Assembly: GCF_023101765.2 (NCBI RefSeq)
Contig: NC_064216.1
Location: 7,939,545 to 8,003,544 of the forward strand
Reading direction: 5' to 3'
Source of the DNA: Spodoptera frugiperda
Lineage: Eukaryota; Arthropoda; Insecta; Lepidoptera; Noctuidae
DNA length: 64,000 bases
Below are positions 38,301-47,183 of the stretch, piece by piece. The notes under the pieces were generated by a model that ran no database searches, had not been told where the DNA came from, and saw nothing but the letters and a program-made list of their open reading frames with translations. The position numbers and the translations under genes are program-made. Position 1 is the first letter of the stretch; each line of letters starts with the position of its first letter.

Positions 38301-38303
38301 CAT
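16753..38303 (-). CDS. lz: Runt-domain transcription factor, lozenge-type (whole gene, five coding exons)
   Basis: This is a RUNX-family DNA-binding regulator that acts in the nucleus. Coding exons are 37919-38303, 25954-26067, 19911-20012, 18561-18746 and 16753-17372, totalling 1407 bases for 468 residues plus a TAA stop. Every intron is GT-AG and phase 1. The Runt domain spans about residues 38-165. The DNA-contact residues known from RUNX1 are all present: R66, K69, R121, R125, R128, K130, K153, T155, D157, R160 and R163. A Gln-rich FHFAFGQRPF block follows, then Ser/Asn/His-rich sequence and the terminal VWRPY that binds Groucho/TLE. RUNX proteins bind TGYGGT DNA with a CBF-beta partner (Brother or Big brother in flies). 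In Drosophila, lozenge directs eye cell and crystal cell fates. The family is certain. The C-terminus does not resemble runt; I choose lozenge over RunxA or RunxB with moderate confidence, and a phylogeny would decide. Confidence 0.85.
17373..18560 (-). other. lz: lz intron 4
   Basis: This is a phase-1 intron of 1188 bases with GTATGA donor and TACAG acceptor. It is AT-rich and I see no gene, repeat or clear motif cluster inside it. Confidence 0.8.
18561..18746 (-). CDS. lz: lz coding exon 4: linker with NSHWGYG and PALGF motifs
   Basis: This exon completes N201, encodes residues 202-262 and gives the first base of V263. It contains MSQFGLSSSNSHWGYG, an Ala/Pro-rich stretch, FNPPALGFAG and TPTQDFTANNT. 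The acceptor is CTTCCACAG|AT and the donor is ACAG|GTATGA. At 186 bases with phase-1 introns on both sides it is another symmetric exon. No known fold is visible; composition suggests a disordered activation or interaction region. Both splice signals and the continuous frame into exons 3 and 5 support it. Confidence 0.88.
18747..19910 (-). other. lz: lz intron 3, with a GC-rich island at 19190-19620
   Basis: This is a phase-1 intron of 1164 bases. Its middle, about 19190-19620, is much richer in CpG than its flanks, and short open frames run there on both strands without recognisable protein. It could be an intronic enhancer or an internal promoter. Nothing in the sequence decides which. Confidence 0.7.
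19911..20012 (-). CDS. lz: lz coding exon 3: Gln-rich FHFAFGQRPF block
   Basis: This exon completes R167, encodes residues 168-200 and gives the first base of N201. It carries QQQQFHFAFGQRPFPFPP and then GGFRMPPITTCQ. The acceptor is CTCTCTCTCCTAG|GA and the donor is CAGA|GTGAGT, both strong. At 102 bases with phase-1 introns on both sides it can be skipped without a frameshift. The aromatic and proline-rich content suggests a protein-interaction segment. The joint gives SKTRQQQQ, which fits the usual sequence just after a Runt domain. Confidence 0.9.
20013..25953 (-). other. lz: lz intron 2
   Basis: This is a phase-1 intron of 5941 bases. It contains a tandem duplication at 22020-22475 and complex, GC-richer patches at about 23270-23480, 23690-23980 and 24830-25000 that look like candidate conserved noncoding elements. 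No coding exon is supported inside it; the small open frames have no recognisable content. Confidence 0.75.
22020..22475. repeat. Two-copy tandem duplication, about 228-bp offset
   Basis: The segments 22020-22245 and 22250-22475 are near copies. Both carry GTTTCAAAATATGTTTTATT, then GTGGCAGTGGTGGGTAAGCT, then a CCAGGA..ACAAAATC end. Small deletions and substitutions separate them, for example loss of AAGACAATGCC-like bases in the second unit, so the duplication is not very recent. It lies within lz intron 2 and has no coding potential. Confidence 0.85.
25954..26067 (-). CDS. lz: lz coding exon 2: C-terminal third of the Runt domain
   Basis: This exon completes G129, encodes residues 130-166 and gives the first base of R167. 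It starts KSFTLTITVS and ends with KAIKVTVDGPREPRSKT, the DNA-contacting tail of the Runt domain. The acceptor is TTTTGTTGCAG|GT and the donor is CCA|GTTAGT. The exon is 114 bases, a multiple of three, with phase-1 introns on both sides. Skipping it would keep the frame but destroy the DNA-binding tail. It is separated from exon 1 by 11.85 kb and from exon 3 by 5.94 kb. Confidence 0.95.
26280..27330. promoter_or_regulatory. GC-rich island just upstream of exon 2, inside lz intron 1
   Basis: Within AT-rich intron this segment, especially 26930-27230, is CpG-rich with non-repetitive sequence. Overlapping open frames appear on both strands, as expected from a lack of TA-rich stops, and none resembles a known protein. 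Vertebrate RUNX genes use two promoters, so an internal promoter is possible here, but an enhancer fits equally well. Function is inferred from composition alone. Confidence 0.3.
28240..28380 (-). mobile_element. tRNA-derived SINE
   Basis: On the minus strand the tRNA-like head carries TTGGCGCAGTGG (A-box) and GGTTCGATTCCCGCATGG (B-box), then TGTGATCCACAAATTGTTGT and GTAAACGCACCCACGATACA. It is the best preserved head in the window. It lies in lz intron 1, in the same orientation as the gene. Confidence 0.75.
28905..29085 (+). mobile_element. LINE 3' tail with CATA microsatellite
   Basis: The order CCGTCTCCATCTTTTTAAG, AAAATCGGTTCAGTCAAATG, then ATCGCGCACAAACATACATA is the usual 3' end of CR1/L2-like lepidopteran LINEs, which finish in a short tandem repeat. 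The CATA repeat covers about 29060-29082. No coding part remains. Confidence 0.5.
29940..30005. promoter_or_regulatory. Cluster of CCGGTT/AACCGG motifs
   Basis: AACCGG occurs at 29946, 29954 and 29991, CCGGTT at 29985, and ACCGGT at 29968, all within about 50 bases. Grainyhead/CP2 factors bind AACCGGTT-like sites, so this may be a binding cluster in lz intron 1. The surrounding 29840-30060 is GC-rich. Function is inferred. Confidence 0.3.
31142..31191. repeat. Two overlapping perfect hairpins with CT loops
   Basis: A 16-bp perfect stem (31142-31157 with 31160-31175) is closed by a CT loop. It is followed, sharing two bases, by an 8-bp perfect stem (31174-31181 with 31184-31191), also with a CT loop. 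The origin is unknown; it may be the product of template switching or part of an element end. Confidence 0.8.
31727..31900. mobile_element. 174-bp TIR element (MITE)
   Basis: Arms of about 40 bases starting ACTATTATTAGAACTTATAA are inverted at the other end, differing at one or two positions. The interior includes GCCGAAATATCGGAAACTCG. No clear target-site duplication was found. It lies in lz intron 1. Confidence 0.75.
33170..33360 (+). repeat. Degenerate copy of repeat family A
   Basis: GCCTTTTGGGGATTTGGGAT, then a CCTCCGATAACCTCAATCACA block, an AACGTTG remnant of the inverted core and TGTGGCTCTCCCAC appear in family order with many changes. Confidence 0.5.
33643..33875 (-). mobile_element. 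R1-type LINE 3' UTR fragment, inverted
   Basis: Read on the minus strand it matches the 3' UTR of the element at 10342-11104: the GGCATCAGCCCTACTGG block in complement, the CCGGAGCTCCGGCTC block, GTCAGTAAAAG and CACCCAAGGCAGGAGAAG. A TTTTTT run marks the 3' end at the left. It is more diverged than the other copies and no clear target-site duplication was found. The open frame across it is accidental. Confidence 0.75.
34325..34405 (+). mobile_element. RTE-type LINE 3' tail
   Basis: GAGGCCTTTGTTCAGCAGTGG is followed by a stop and GATGATGATGATGAAAA, the same ending as the element at 161-275. Only about 80 bases remain. Confidence 0.65.
34530..34705 (+). mobile_element. LINE 3' tail relic
   Basis: The order CTTCTGGCAGCGGCTTCGTC, CCAAATTTCATCAAAATTCG, TTCAGTTGTTTAAATGTG, ACTTTCACATTTATAATAT is the familiar 3' end of a widespread lepidopteran LINE group. 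A similar start occurs at 56078-56100. Confidence 0.5.
35495..35628 (+). mobile_element. R1-type LINE 3' tail (134 bp) with target-site duplication
   Basis: It matches the last part of the element at 10342-11104, from GTTACCGGGGCTC through TCACCCAAGGCGGGAGAAG to a 10-base poly-A. An 11-bp perfect duplication, GGGAACCGAGG, flanks it (35484-35494 and 35629-35639). It is an extremely 5'-truncated but independent insertion in lz intron 1. Confidence 0.92.
37919..38303 (-). CDS. lz: lz coding exon 1: N-terminus and first two-thirds of the Runt domain
   Basis: This exon encodes residues 1-128 and the first base of G129. It contains EHPGELVRTGSPHFVC, HWRSNKTLP, the VRAGNDEN loop and NDLRFVGRSGRG, all Runt-domain signatures. 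The donor is G|GTGAGT, inside the Gly codon of SGRG, a position used by introns in other RUNX genes. I chose the ATG at 38303 (MHLTG) because it has A at -3. An in-frame ATG at 38336 (MCSTQ) has T at -3 and would add 11 residues. The in-frame stop at 38361-38363 closes the frame upstream. A later Met at residue 27 (MTSD) is also possible but would still keep the Runt domain intact. Confidence 0.9.
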
Positions 38304-39350
38304 CCTCGACACCCGCGCGCGCTGCGTGCTACACATAGAGTCTACGGCCTCCAGCCACTGCTACATGACACTACTACACCCGTCACCGACGCTCACACCC
38401 ACCGAACACCATCGTCACACACTGGCAACATAGTCACTCACTACGCCAAGAAGTTGACCGCACTCGAAGACTGTCTTAAGTTTGTCAAGAAGGGACGATG
38501 ATGAGACGTGACAACACGTTGCTAGGGAACGAGCGCGTGGCCACTTGACGCGGTGACGTCACGGCGGCCTTGCCACACTTTTTTCCCCGGTGAATGAAAA
38601 GTTCGGCGGCGGGCGGGCGAGGGACGCGAGGGGCCGATTTTTTCCGGCGCTGAGGGGTGGTCCCCCGTACGCGGCGAAAAAACTTTTCACTAGTTTCACT
38701 GACGGCGGCACTTTTTGCGCACCGAGTATTTACGCGATCGCCGCACGCACGTCCCTCTCACTTTCACCGTTGACGACGAAGTTTTTTAATTTTTTTGGAG
38801 TTTTGTTTTGAGTTTCGCTTTCGCGCACGCTACTTCGTTGTCGTGTTTACGCGTATGGGGTGCGTGGCGCGGGACGCGTGCGACGTGGCGCGCGGTCGTG
38901 GTGCGACTCGTGGCGCGTGGGGCTCGCAGCGCTCGGTTGCGGTGACCACTCGCGGTGGCTATTAATACGCGGCGTACGTCCGCGCCCGTCGACTTCGGAC
39001 AAAGTTTCGCGGGTGAGTCGGTGCGGCTCGGCGGCAGCGGCGGCGGCGAGCGAGAGGCGGCGACGGCGCGCGGGCGCGGCGGGCGGCGGAGCGCACTTTG
39101 CGGTCAGGGTGGGTTGGGTTTAAAGCCGCCGAAGGATAAAACATACAAATAAACACGTGTTCGCGCCGGCGCGAGCGAGAGATGCGGCGAGCACGGCGGT
39201 GCAAGCGGGATGGCGCACGCCTCTTGCGGCATTTAGCAGCCGATCTGCCGGCAGCCGGCCGACACCAGGCCCACGAACACCCACCACCACGGCGAGCACC
39301 GTCACCACAGTCGTGCAGTTCTGGCCAGAATGACAATAACGCGAAGTGAA
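38304..39350 (-). promoter_or_regulatory. lz: GC-rich probable promoter and 5' UTR of lz
   Basis: This is the most CpG-rich kilobase in the window and lies directly upstream of the lz start codon. On the minus strand an initiator-like TCAGT occurs at 38698-38702; I see no convincing TATA box or DPE at the expected spacing. Several long open frames here, on both strands, are Arg/Ala-rich by-products of the composition. The transcription start, and any upstream noncoding exon, cannot be placed from sequence alone. Confidence 0.5.
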
Positions 39351-42000
39351 TAAACAACCAAAATACAATTGTGTCGGAATTGAGTAAAGAGTGATACAAC
39401 TTTATGTAAGATGTAATTGTATCTTTCAAACAAAGTTAAAGAAAGTCTAGTTTTCCGAAGAAAATAAATGTAATTTATTTCATAAATAAATTTAAATGCT
39501 CTCCAAAATAGTTAGACGCTACCTGCACTCACTGCTCTATAATTAAAGCGAGGTAACTATAGTGATTTGACGTCGTACAGTGTTGGCATAATGAGTTGGG
39601 ACGGGGGTGCAGTAGATCGAGTTAACGAAGCCTGTTAGAGGTGGCTCGGACTCGTCACAATCTGCTTACCTACATCTAAGAGGTGCCACCTTATGGGAGC
39701 CGCCGTATAAACGAATTTTATAGACAACGTGTGCCAAGGGGGCAGATTGCTTTTATGATGCTCGTATGAATGTAAATTGAGGAATACAATAGATTAGTTA
39801 TATTGTATTGGGTGAGAGACATGAATCTCATATCAAGTTCATTTTATCTTTAAGAAAATAGGCGAGAGATTAAATAAGTTGCATGCTAAATGAAAAAATG
39901 CCATTGAGAAGATCTTTAGAGCCATGTCGTAGTCCGTCTTAGCAATTTCGTAGCAGTAATTTCTTACGCCTATTTTTTTACATCATACACTAAATCGACA
40001 CAGTGAGTTTATTACAACGATAACATTTAATATTTTACAAATAAAATAAAATTTGATTTTATATCAACCATTAATTTAAATCGGATTATTTTTGAAACTT
40101 ACCGTAACATTTATCCAATTTATTAATTATCACTTCACAATAACTATACACAAACAAACATAATATAATATTCTACGTCCTACTAGTAACAAATAGTTCA
40201 CAACGCACCCCGTTACAAGCTCCCGAACGTGTGCACACACAATAAATTCTCTACAACAATCCATTGATGGTTCGGTTCGAGTCCCTAGCATCCCCTATTT
40301 ATACGAATATGGACTGTATTGCGGTGGTATAGAGGTGATGGTGATATGCGTGGGAGCCTCAATGTGTGGACCTTAGGACAGCCATTAAAGCTGCTTGCTG
40401 CAGCTGTCATTTTCGCAAGCAGTGCTGTGTTTCTTAGCTATAGATGTTTGAGGAATTGTAAACGGGTAATTTTTATTGATTTGTTTAAAGATAGCAGAGA
40501 AAAATTGGAGGAAATATTGAAACTGATAAACTTCAGTAGTTTTACTCACATATGAAGTTATGCTCTCAAGTCTCAGTGGATCTGAAAGTGAAAACGATAT
40601 TGTAATTTCATTAAAGTTGAAGTAAATTAATTATATTATTGGATAATTCTATGTAATTTCGGTTTATCTGCAACTGGTGATAGTGGTAATAGTAGCATCT
40701 TGCTTTAACACGTTTAAAATAATATACAATTAATGAATCACCTTTAAATAAATTATAACAGATTTTTTTAACACTTTTACACACCATAACTCACATATTT
40801 CCACCAAGCAACCTAAAAGTTAAAAACATACAGCAAACCAACAACCGCAGCAACCAACCCGGGTAATGATTTGGATACTTTTCCGAAAACAAAGGGAACA
40901 TAAACTGGAAAGGACCTCAAAGGACCAACCATTGCAAAAGGTATGCAGATCGGTCGGTCCTTCGGTCCGCTCAACAAATATTGATCAAGCACCCTACAAC
41001 ACGAAATCAAACCTTTTATTTAAGTCGGGACAAAGGGATGCAAGGGCAAGGGTCAGGGAGATAGTTCAATAACCCCTGCAGATGACCACGCAGATTAGAT
41101 TAGCTTATTATGATTTATGACGATTGTTTTATTAAATTCTGAAGGGGTTTTTGAGTTGGACCGTATTCAGCATGCAGTTTGTATAGGGTGTTATTGAAAA
41201 TGTCTGTGACTTAATGAGTTGCAATTTTAAGTAATTAGTTTTCTTTGAAAATATGTTTTATATTTATGTTAATAAGATTTTCATTTCCCTGAAGTTTAAG
41301 CAGTACGTTATACATGTATTTCGAGTTTTGGTATAAGATAAAAACTTTGGCCATTAATTAAGATCAGATTAAAATATAAAAAGACATAGAATGCAAGAAA
41401 GAGCGACTGTATAATCATTTAAATATATCCTTTTATAAAATTAACCCACATCATATCAAAGGTTACCTGATAATTAGAATCCTATTCCATCCATCCATTG
41501 CATCTACCATGCCCCTCTAATCAATGCTCTCTCTACTATCAGTCAGAGTAGTCATAAGCCAGTAATGCTATAATCGCTTGGTCAACTTGGTACCTAATAA
41601 AGCCTATTCCGATTATGAAGATGATGTTGATGGTCTTAGGTCAATTAGCTATCGTGTAAAGCTATGGTGTTTTAAAGTAGATAGAAGTAGTAGTAGATAG
41701 AGTAGTGAACGAGTTCTTAGAAAGATACCGTGCTTCGTACGAACAAGTCAATAAGTATTTTAGAGTTGTAAATAAACAGCAAGAAAATCGATAACTTTAT
41801 ATGTTTTAAAATTAAAAAAAGCAAGTCTAAAACTTTTTCATGGTTTAGAATAAATAGATTTTCCAATTACAGATTTCCTTATCCCAAGATTTTATTCAAA
41901 TATATACAGTAATAACACCGAAGCATCCACACCATTAGCAGACAATAAAAAACATACGCGTATACCCTAGAAACATTTAATTTAAGCTTTTTAAAAGGAA
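39351..42000. other. Gene-free stretch upstream of lz
   Basis: No gene is supported. It is AT-rich with short GC-richer patches. Any distal lz promoter or noncoding first exon could lie here or beyond, but I see no convincing core promoter. Confidence 0.4.
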
Positions 42001-42004
42001 ATAC

Positions 42005-42190
42005 CATAAAATATACGGGGGTTGCAATCCCGTGTAACAAAAGGGCCGTATAAGCGGACTAAGCAGACGGGCATTTAACCGCCAGATTGCAATAAACATA
42101 GCGTGGTGGACGCGTAGCACACTGCTACGCCGGACACAGCTTGACTACGAAGGCGTAGGCTGCCGTAGAGACGGTGCTACGACGTAGTTG
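42005..42190. repeat. CTACG/CGTAGC-rich repeat tract
   Basis: Units such as GCGTAGCACACTGCTACGCC and GCTACGACGTAG recur in both orientations. Related tracts lie at 14238-14288 and near 39925-39955. They probably represent one dispersed element whose limits I cannot define. Confidence 0.4.
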
Positions 42191-44560
42191 ACATTATATT
42201 TTTTTTGTATTTTAGTTTACTAAATACATGCTTAATTGAATTGGAATTGGAATAATCATTGTATTTTGAAATAATTTTAAGGTTATAGTTTTGTTCTGAT
42301 AAAATTAAATTCAAATAAAATGATTTTCTTTGGTCATTATTTTATCCACGACAATAGTGGTTAATTTTTTTATTTGTAAAATACTATTAGCGTCATAAAA
42401 TTACTAAAATTGGCATTTGAAATTAGAATGCAGTCACAATTTATTTATTTGTTAAGCTCTATTCAGTTATAGATCTAACTTTTAGTAACTAATAGCGAGC
42501 TTAGAGCAAAGTTTTAGTTGAAAATGTTTTAGCATCATTATACACAAAACTAAACACCACCACCACAGCTCAAGCCACTTAACAAACAACAACAAAAAAA
42601 AACAACCATCCACAACCAACACCATCTCCATCGCACTCCTATTCCAAGGTCCTGCCCAGTCTGTAACGTCCGTCGCCCTCGTTAGAGAAGCTCAAATTAA
42701 TGCAGGCCATTCTCCTGCTGACGCCGCCCAGTTGTTCTTAAATCTAATTACCGAGCCTGCAGCCGCGCCTAAACGCACACCCTGATTAATCACGACACAT
42801 GCATGCCTGTATACTTTATCTGTGGCCAGAGTGGAGGGAAAAGAAACGTCTAGATGCGACGTAATTGGTGTGCGCTTGTGCTGTTGTGTTGTGTGAGTTT
42901 GTAATTAGGTACTTTTTGATTGTATTTGATGGTTCTTTTTTTTAGTATCAAGTGTATACTTATGGTGTCTAAGTCTTTGTAAATTTGATAAACAGGTAAA
43001 TATTATAGGGAAATCTTCCTTATCAAGGAAATTAATTAGAATAACTAGGTGAGAAGGCGTTTTGTTAGTATTTTTAGTCCTGTCTATGCAGGAAGTATTA
43101 ATTTGTTACAATTACTAGAAAGTATACTAAGAAATCAAAAAAAGTGTGTTTTTACGAACTCAAATAACTTCAATATTTTATCTAAAGAGGAATGATGACT
43201 CGTATCATCTAGTATAGGATTCAATGAACAATAGAAATCACTGCCACACACGTCGCTTTAGTTCAAAGCGCTCAGAATAATCACCCCACTACCGCCGAAA
43301 AGCCGCTAAAGTGAGCCAGTGTAGGAGTGTATACTTGTATAGTACATCCTCAGTATGATTCTTTTGAAAATCCAAAACTAAATAACAAAAATTCGTTAGT
43401 GAAAAATGTTAACATTAATAACTTTGGAAATATGCACACCTGAAAGGACATTGGTGGACATTTTAAAGGCTGTAAAATTTAAAAGACATTGACGTCAATA
43501 ATTGCATCATGTTTTGAAATATATTTTCTAACCCACTAAATTAGTTAAGGAGCAACACTATTTAAGTTTATTTTCGGACAAAGTTGTTACTCAACCCTGC
43601 ACATAAAAGGCGAAGAACATTTTTCATAAAAATAAAATAGGTATTTTTATTTTCAGCAGCAGATCTCCAGCACATCCACGATGACGTTAGTCCACCACTA
43701 TAACAATAGACTGCAGTTTTATACATAATTAATTCACATTTATGATTTCTAAGAACGCCCCACCCAGAAACGTTGTAAAATATAACATTTTACATCTGTT
43801 TTACGACTCGCGCGCCGGTAGGTATTCGGTTCAGCGGACCAATTAAAATATTCGCTTGTATTGTGGGTCCAAAGTGAAATGAATCGCCGTTTTAAAGTCC
43901 GCACTGAACTTTTTAAACTTCCACAAACATGTGAGGGTGGCCCGCTAAAATACAAGTTGTTGCCGAGTTTAGAATTGTTCCAACGAAAAAAGAAACTTTA
44001 ATTTTCTACATTTTAAAACAAAAGTCGGACTCGCTCGTAAAGGATAATGGTTAGGACGTGTTCAGCACTTGTCTACGTATAAGTGGGAGTTAAATAATGT
44101 ATAACTGTTTCATGAAGCTTAACACTCTTTTTTAGAGCTACTCGTAATACAGTCTGATGTTTGTGTCACATTTTTTCTGATTAGAATTTATAGGTTAGAA
44201 AACGCCAAATATTTCTTATTCGATTCCGATCTTATAGGAATAAATTGGATAGTCAGATTTGTAGTAGGCAATAAGATCTTATATAAATCAATGGGTATTT
44301 AGTCTATCTTATGTAGATATCAAAGTTATGAAGATGTGTTCTAAACATTGTACGGCCAAAGTGCAACAAATATAAATAGAACAGTAACATAACACATCTG
44401 TTTCATTTTAGAATTAATTCATTTACCTTGACAATGCGTTACATATTAAGACAAATTACACTAAAAAATCTAATACAAATTCAAATAACTTTATTTTAAA
44501 TTTTTAAACGAAAAATTACTAACATAAAAATCACTTCGTAAATAAATTTCCACATAAAAT
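42191..44560. other. Gene-free stretch with a candidate conserved element at 42640-42860
   Basis: The patch 42640-42860 is GC-richer and non-repetitive. It contains TAATTA and GATTAATC homeodomain-type sites and a TGTGGCC RUNX-like core. A second patch lies at 43790-43960. No coding gene is supported. Confidence 0.35.
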
Positions 44561-44569
44561 TTAATCATG

Positions 44570-44770
44570 TAACATACCACACCTGTGAGACAGGAAGGCA
44601 TCTGAGCCCAGGGTCCACATACTTCAGTCTCCTTGCGAGCGTGCGTGGAGTTCCTTGCTAGGAATGTAGGTGCACACAAAAAGTGCTCGCCCGGCTTCAA
44701 ACGAAGGGTTGCCGGACGTGCTACCCACTCGTTAGCGAGGACTGTGGCGCTCAAACTTGTGTGGGTAATT
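44570..44770. other. Unexplained GC-rich, exon-like island
   Basis: About 180 bases are markedly GC-richer than their flanks. On the minus strand the open frame reads LANEWVARPATLRLKPGEHF and continues to a possible donor CAG|GTGTGG at about 44581. I do not recognise the protein. It could be an upstream exon of lz, a relic of an unknown element or a noncoding element. Confidence 0.25.
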
Positions 44771-45519
44771 AGTGTTCGAAATTGTCAAAGGATTCTATGT
44801 TAGTAAGTAGGTACTCTACGTTTTATGTTTAAAATGTGAATAGAATTTGTGAATTAATGTTCATGAGTATTATGTAAATAAAAAAAAAATTAAAAGTATG
44901 TATAAAGGGTACACCTAATATTGCAAGAAATGTCGAAGGATCAAAATAATATTATATTCAATCGAGAAAACATAACTATTTGTTAATGTCCGTTAATTAA
45001 AAGTCTAATATTTATTTTAATTAATTGAAATCATATATATTATGCTTATTTTATTATTGATTAAAGTATTTCTTAGTAAATAGCAAGAGTAACATGTATA
45101 AAAATTTAACATTTTAGATTAAAAATTAACCAAACTCATAAAAACTTTGACAACCACGTTAATTTGCATTCTATATAAATCTACGTACGACGGTCAGTTG
45201 CTAATGAAAATGAGCCCTTTCTTCCAGCGGGGCCCGTACGGTCAAGCGTCCCTCCGACATGCCAGAGGAACCCTAATGCCCTCCGTGTGTTTAAATAGAA
45301 ATCGCACTTACAATTTATGTGAAGGGGTCTGTAGAATTGTTCTCTTGTTTCGCGTGTTCTATGGCTAATTTGAGAGAATATGTCTCTGCTTTTGATTTTG
45401 CTGTTTATTTTATATTATAGCATGCTTGTTTTTTAATGAAAACATGCATAATGTGGTAGGCAGGATGACTTGGTGGCAGTCTGAAGGACTTTAGGTTATG
45501 TCCACTTTTTTTCATTTAA

Positions 45520-47179
45520 GGTAAACGCAGGTATTAACGACCCCCCTAAGACAATTTTAAAATCAACCATATTTTTTTAGTACACTGGTTCCTCTAAAGA
45601 CTAATAGTTTCATTTTATATGCTAGTGTTATGTATAAAATATGTATTTACTGAATCAAATAGATTTAAATAGAGGATTATCTTGTAAAAAATAATTTATA
45701 ATGTGACTTAGTCGATTGTTGCAATTACCGACCCATAAAAACGGCTGTGAAGCTATTAACGATTTTTATGCAGCTATTCCCGATCGTGTATGATAGGAGG
45801 CCTTTTTCCAGTAATGGCATGTATATAAGCTAGTGGCGATGATTACCGATCTTAATAAAATACAACAAAATAAAAATGCTAATACTTATTCGTATTTTTT
45901 TATTGTCGTTCTTTTTAATAAAACAAATTGTTACTTCTTAGTAATGAATTTATGAACTAAATAACTATAAACTTTAAAATGTGTTGTGACTCTGCAAGCT
46001 CTCATGCAGAGTCTGACTCTAACAGACGTACGGTAGTTTCTGTTTCAAAAGAATCTCTATCATTAATTAAAGTAGGTACTATTAGAATGTTCATGCCCTT
46101 TTGTAGATTCATTTTCTAACTCACTGTTACAAAGCACGCGACGCTTTGCTGCTTTTGTGGCATACTTCTGGAAAAAAAATATAATTGTATGTTTTATGTT
46201 GCTTTAGCCTAGAAGTAGCATTGATTAATAGGTACCTATTATGTTATAAAAGTAGGTGAGAAATTAATTAATCTATATACGATCGGTAATAGCTTCTTAT
46301 AGTTGGTATTGCCGACCCTTATGGATCGGTAATAAAGTATGTAAGTATAAACATAAATTGTATTACCGACTCATAAAAAAATGGTTATTTAAATTCAATG
46401 GACCTTCGGAGTAAAAACTAGATTATAGTCGATTAATGTCACAAAAAATATGAACAAATGCACACTGTTTTAAACACAAAAACAATAATTTTGTACTGTA
46501 ACTATTCAATATCAATCCTCGAAAAATATCATAACTTTGGTTAAATTGACAACGCTAAAAGGTAAAAACTAGACAAAAAAGTTTAGTCGCTAATAGATTT
46601 TTATAAAGACTGATAGCTTAGATTTAAACTGGTTCTTAAAAATACTTGTGTTAGTGTGATAAAATAACATAAAAGAAAAATAAAATGAAAAGTTACGTTG
46701 CTGCCATTGCCGACTTATGGGTCGTTGATAGCTGCCACGACTAAAACTGATGAAGCTAACACCGCCCCGTTTTAATTTAAAGTTTTATCGTTTCAAATTA
46801 CTTTTTATTAATAAAATGTCGTAAGAAATCAAAAGTTGACACTTAAATGAATACATTTAGTAATACAAGATAATGTATAGACGTCATTTGTTTGTATAAA
46901 TGTCTTAAATAGAAAAGTCACGTACTTACTTGAAGGAACAAGGGAACAGTACGCCATGTCCTGCGTCCACGCTGCCCCGTAGTAAATGACGTATTTTATC
47001 TATTTTCTGCACAGCTACTCACAGTAACGTAAAAGTATACGATGCTCAAGGAATAAACGCGTCTGTAACTTTGCCTACCTATAGTTAGAATAGTTCTGGA
47101 AACGTAAAGATTTCGAAAAACTTTTATAGGTCGGTAATAACTGCAGATTTTCGATGGGTCGTTAATAGCTGCGTTTACC
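45520..47179. mobile_element. 1.66-kb TTAA-flanked TIR element, non-autonomous
   Basis: TTAA lies on both sides (45516-45519 and 47180-47183). The 24-base inverted ends start GGTAAACGCAG and match at 23 positions. The interior has repeated versions of GGTCGGTAATAG and GGGTCGTTAATAGCTGC near 45722, 45770, 46282, 46325, 46362, 46710 and 47130-47172, in both orientations. There is no significant ORF. TTAA duplications are typical of piggyBac-type transposons, but the TIR sequence does not itself prove that class. Confidence 0.88.
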
Positions 47180-47183
47180 TTAA

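Noticed and set aside
16753..38303. Identification as runt, the pair-rule paralogue
   Set aside because: The sequence after the Runt domain (QQQQFHFAFGQRPF and the exon 4-5 content) does not fit what is known of runt; a lozenge-type call fits better, though RunxA is not excluded.
38962..39429. 155-codon Arg-rich minus-strand frame and overlapping plus-strand frames
   Set aside because: They occupy the CpG-rich promoter region, overlap one another on both strands and have only Arg/Ala/Gly low-complexity content.
45174..45198. TATAAA followed by TCAGT, looking like a core promoter
   Set aside because: The spacing to the putative start (about 22 bp) is too short for a TATA-initiator pair, and no gene follows.
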